From assembly GCA_963556195.1 (NCBI GenBank), contig OY744547.1:4682988-4746987 (forward strand): DNA of 64,000 bases. The letters are read 5' to 3'. Of this stretch, positions 63,660-64,000 are shown piece by piece. The notes below the pieces were generated by a model. That model searched no databases. It was not told the origin of the DNA and worked only from the letters and a program-made list of their open reading frames with translations. A program made the position numbers and the translations under genes. The DNA is from Sepiola atlantica. Lineage: Eukaryota > Mollusca > Cephalopoda > Sepiida > Sepiolidae. Numbering within the stretch: the first letter of the stretch is position 1; the number at the start of each line of letters is the position of its first letter.

Positions 63660-64000
63660 ATTTCACCCCAGACAAGGCAGGACGCCACTGTAGACGTGAG
63701 AATTAGGGTGTAGGTTTTGGGTGTCATCCTAAGTTTTGAGTAGTGTACCTAGATGTCTGTTTACATTAGTTTTAAACCTCTGTAGATCAGTACATTCGGG
63801 GAAACAGTGAGCAGGGATGGATTTCCAGAGGTCGGCAGCACGAGGGAAGAAGCTATTGGAGTGGAAAGATCTCTAGCATCTGTGGACCTCCACAGTGAAT
63901 GATTGTCGAGTTGGTCTAGTGTATTTACGTCGAGGGGGGCACCAGAGTAACCAGTTCATCGGAGTAAAATCCATTGAAGTACTTGTAAAACAGGCACAAG
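63660..64000 (-). pseudogene. LINE 3' end (CR1/Jockey-like), cut by the window edge
   Basis: Minus strand reads CLFYKYFNG.YSDELVTL, RKYTRPTRQSF, TVEVHRC and SSLLPSCCRPLEIHPCSLFP-like words across shifts, then RFKTNVNRHL. Its 3' end (CAGTGGCGTCCTGCCTTGTC, TGGGGTGAAATATGT) matches the family. It continues past position 64000. Confidence 0.82.

Overview
The window is eukaryotic DNA, almost certainly from an invertebrate animal. It has TTAGGG/CCCTAA telomere-type motifs, CR1/Jockey-like and R4-like LINE remnants, mariner-type transposase pseudogenes, a Penelope-like element with a GIY-YIG tail, tRNA-headed SINEs, very long (TA)n, (CT)n and (CTGT)n tracts, and an AT-rich background. A lophotrochozoan, for example a mollusc, would fit, but that is inference. 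I see no intact host gene. The long open frames are translated repeats (NPNPNP from telomere motifs, YIYIYI from TA tracts, SLSLSL from CT tracts) or decayed transposon genes. One 80-residue frame at 35717-35959 looks like a secreted-protein start and is kept at low confidence.

Layout. 0-4.9 kb: minisatellites, two interstitial telomere-like arrays, a LINE scrap and a broken mariner. 5.3-5.9 kb: a Penelope-like junction (GIY-YIG end, hammerhead ribozyme, next ORF start). 8.86-12.87 kb: a 4.0 kb decamer satellite in unbroken 10-bp phase. 15-25.6 kb: trinucleotide, hexanucleotide and CT-rich arrays, LINE 3' ends, an R4-like LINE tail and a degenerate TTAGGG array. 25.8-30.7 kb: hammerhead-bearing SINEs, two U2-headed SINEs and foldbacks. 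31-35 kb: telomere-like and other minisatellites and an LTR-like repeat. 36-48 kb: a dense series of foldbacks and hammerhead elements separated by (TA)n tracts, plus a 1.1 kb LINE piece. 48-64 kb: more U2-headed SINEs, minisatellites, a telomeric higher-order array, a second mariner pseudogene and LINE 3' ends.

Two systems stand out. First, about fifteen hammerhead ribozyme cores (CUGANGA, hairpin II, GAAA, small stem III, NUH, closing stem I) occur in at least seven unrelated repeat families. Two of these families have a pol III-type tRNA-like head upstream of the ribozyme and occur as head-to-tail units of about 255-322 bp, as expected for circular-RNA retrozymes. Two others are inverted pairs of opposed ribozymes. 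Most copies adjoin a long (TA)n tract. Second, nine copies of a roughly 345-bp SINE begin with about 40 nt of U2 snRNA. Target-site duplications are visible in four cases, and three insertions can be compared with uninserted copies of the same host repeat elsewhere in the window.

The LINE and Penelope fragments are plausible sources of reverse transcriptase for these short elements, but nothing in the window proves which machinery mobilises which element.
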